A DNA stretch of 52,653 bases from Gillisia marina (GTDB lineage: Bacteria; Bacteroidota; Bacteroidia; Flavobacteriales; Flavobacteriaceae). Position 1 is the stretch's first letter. Each line of letters opens with the position of its first letter. The DNA lies in the NCBI RefSeq assembly GCF_000258765.1, contig NZ_AJLT01000021.1, positions 1-52,653 of the forward strand, written 5' to 3'. The notes under the pieces were generated by a model, which made no database searches, was not told the origin of the DNA, and saw nothing but the letters and a program-made list of their open reading frames with translations. Positions 52,621-52,653 of this stretch are shown one piece after another. A program made the position numbers and the translations under genes.

Positions 52621-52653
52621 AAATAAGTCTTGAAAATAAAAAAAAATCCTGAA

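Noticed and set aside
52362-52622. N-terminal extension of the GIY-YIG ORF to 52622
   Set aside because: It translates palindromic repeats into low-complexity LSLSKG-type sequence; the domain itself begins at ATG 52361.
1-52653. CRISPR array, tRNA or rRNA, prophage or IS element
   Set aside because: No regularly spaced repeats with unique spacers, no cloverleaf or rRNA segments, and no transposase or phage structural genes were seen. Repeats present are palindromic intergenic types.

Overview
The window is AT-rich chromosomal DNA from a member of the Bacteroidetes, almost certainly a (probably marine) Flavobacteriaceae. The evidence is many flavobacterial-style lipoproteins and DUF families (DUF4369, DUF6503-like, DUF4295, DUF6364), a BshC bacillithiol gene, promoters of the TTG-N17-23-TAnnTTTG type with no consistent Shine-Dalgarno, and a TonB-dependent receptor of the Bacteroidetes barrel family. 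No rRNA, tRNA, CRISPR array, prophage or insertion sequence was seen. Most genes are housekeeping. The accessory flavour comes from a toxin-antitoxin pair, palindromic intergenic repeats and a GIY-YIG gene embedded in such repeats.

Layout, left to right. 0.3-2.4 kb: DUF4369 lipoprotein and a DUF819 membrane protein. 2.5-5.9 kb: a tight five-gene minus-strand operon (SPFH protein, PH-like membrane protein, alpha/beta hydrolase, small Arc-like ribbon-helix-helix protein, HAD phosphatase). 5.9-7.8 kb: S1/P1 nuclease, AlkB-like dioxygenase, DoxX-like protein. 8-13 kb: TPR hybrid histidine kinase, lipoprotein, HtpG. 13.2-15.3 kb: TetR-type regulator and ABC1/UbiB kinase. 15.7-23.8 kb: S9 peptidase, FabH, TonB-dependent receptor, CoA-binding protein, sodium/solute symporter. 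23.9-29.2 kb: RecR, 2-oxoacid dehydrogenase E2, then the compact cluster exonuclease-FAH hydrolase-HPt-CinA. 29.4-31.1 kb: L28, L33, DUF4295 and FtsY. 31.2-35.3 kb: amidase, small membrane protein, RimO, TIGR02117-type protein. 35.6-41.1 kb: a complete phosphate operon (porin, PstS, PstC, PstA, PstB, PhoU) preceded by an array of 11-bp direct repeats that looks like a Pho box. 41.3-43.2 kb: PIN toxin/DUF6364 antitoxin and a class I isoprenoid-synthase-like protein. 43.2-48.7 kb: two large secreted metallopeptidases (M16, M14). 48.8-52.4 kb: BshC, a group II PLP decarboxylase, and a GIY-YIG protein flanked by repeats.

A notable property is that eight genes are interrupted by single-base frameshifts (DUF819, PH-like, hybrid kinase, S9 peptidase, CinA, DUF4295, antitoxin, BshC). 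Four of the nine indels are an extra A in a run of eight A where seven restores the frame. Both halves remain well conserved in each case, so assembly or sequencing error is the simplest explanation; slippage is the interesting alternative. These genes are annotated here as single loci with the break marked.

The most interesting observations are the Pho-box-like repeat array with a possible small RNA just upstream, the SPFH/RHH operon with a candidate operator, the divergent isoprenoid-synthase-like protein, the GIY-YIG gene bracketed by palindromic repeats, and the homopolymer frameshift pattern.
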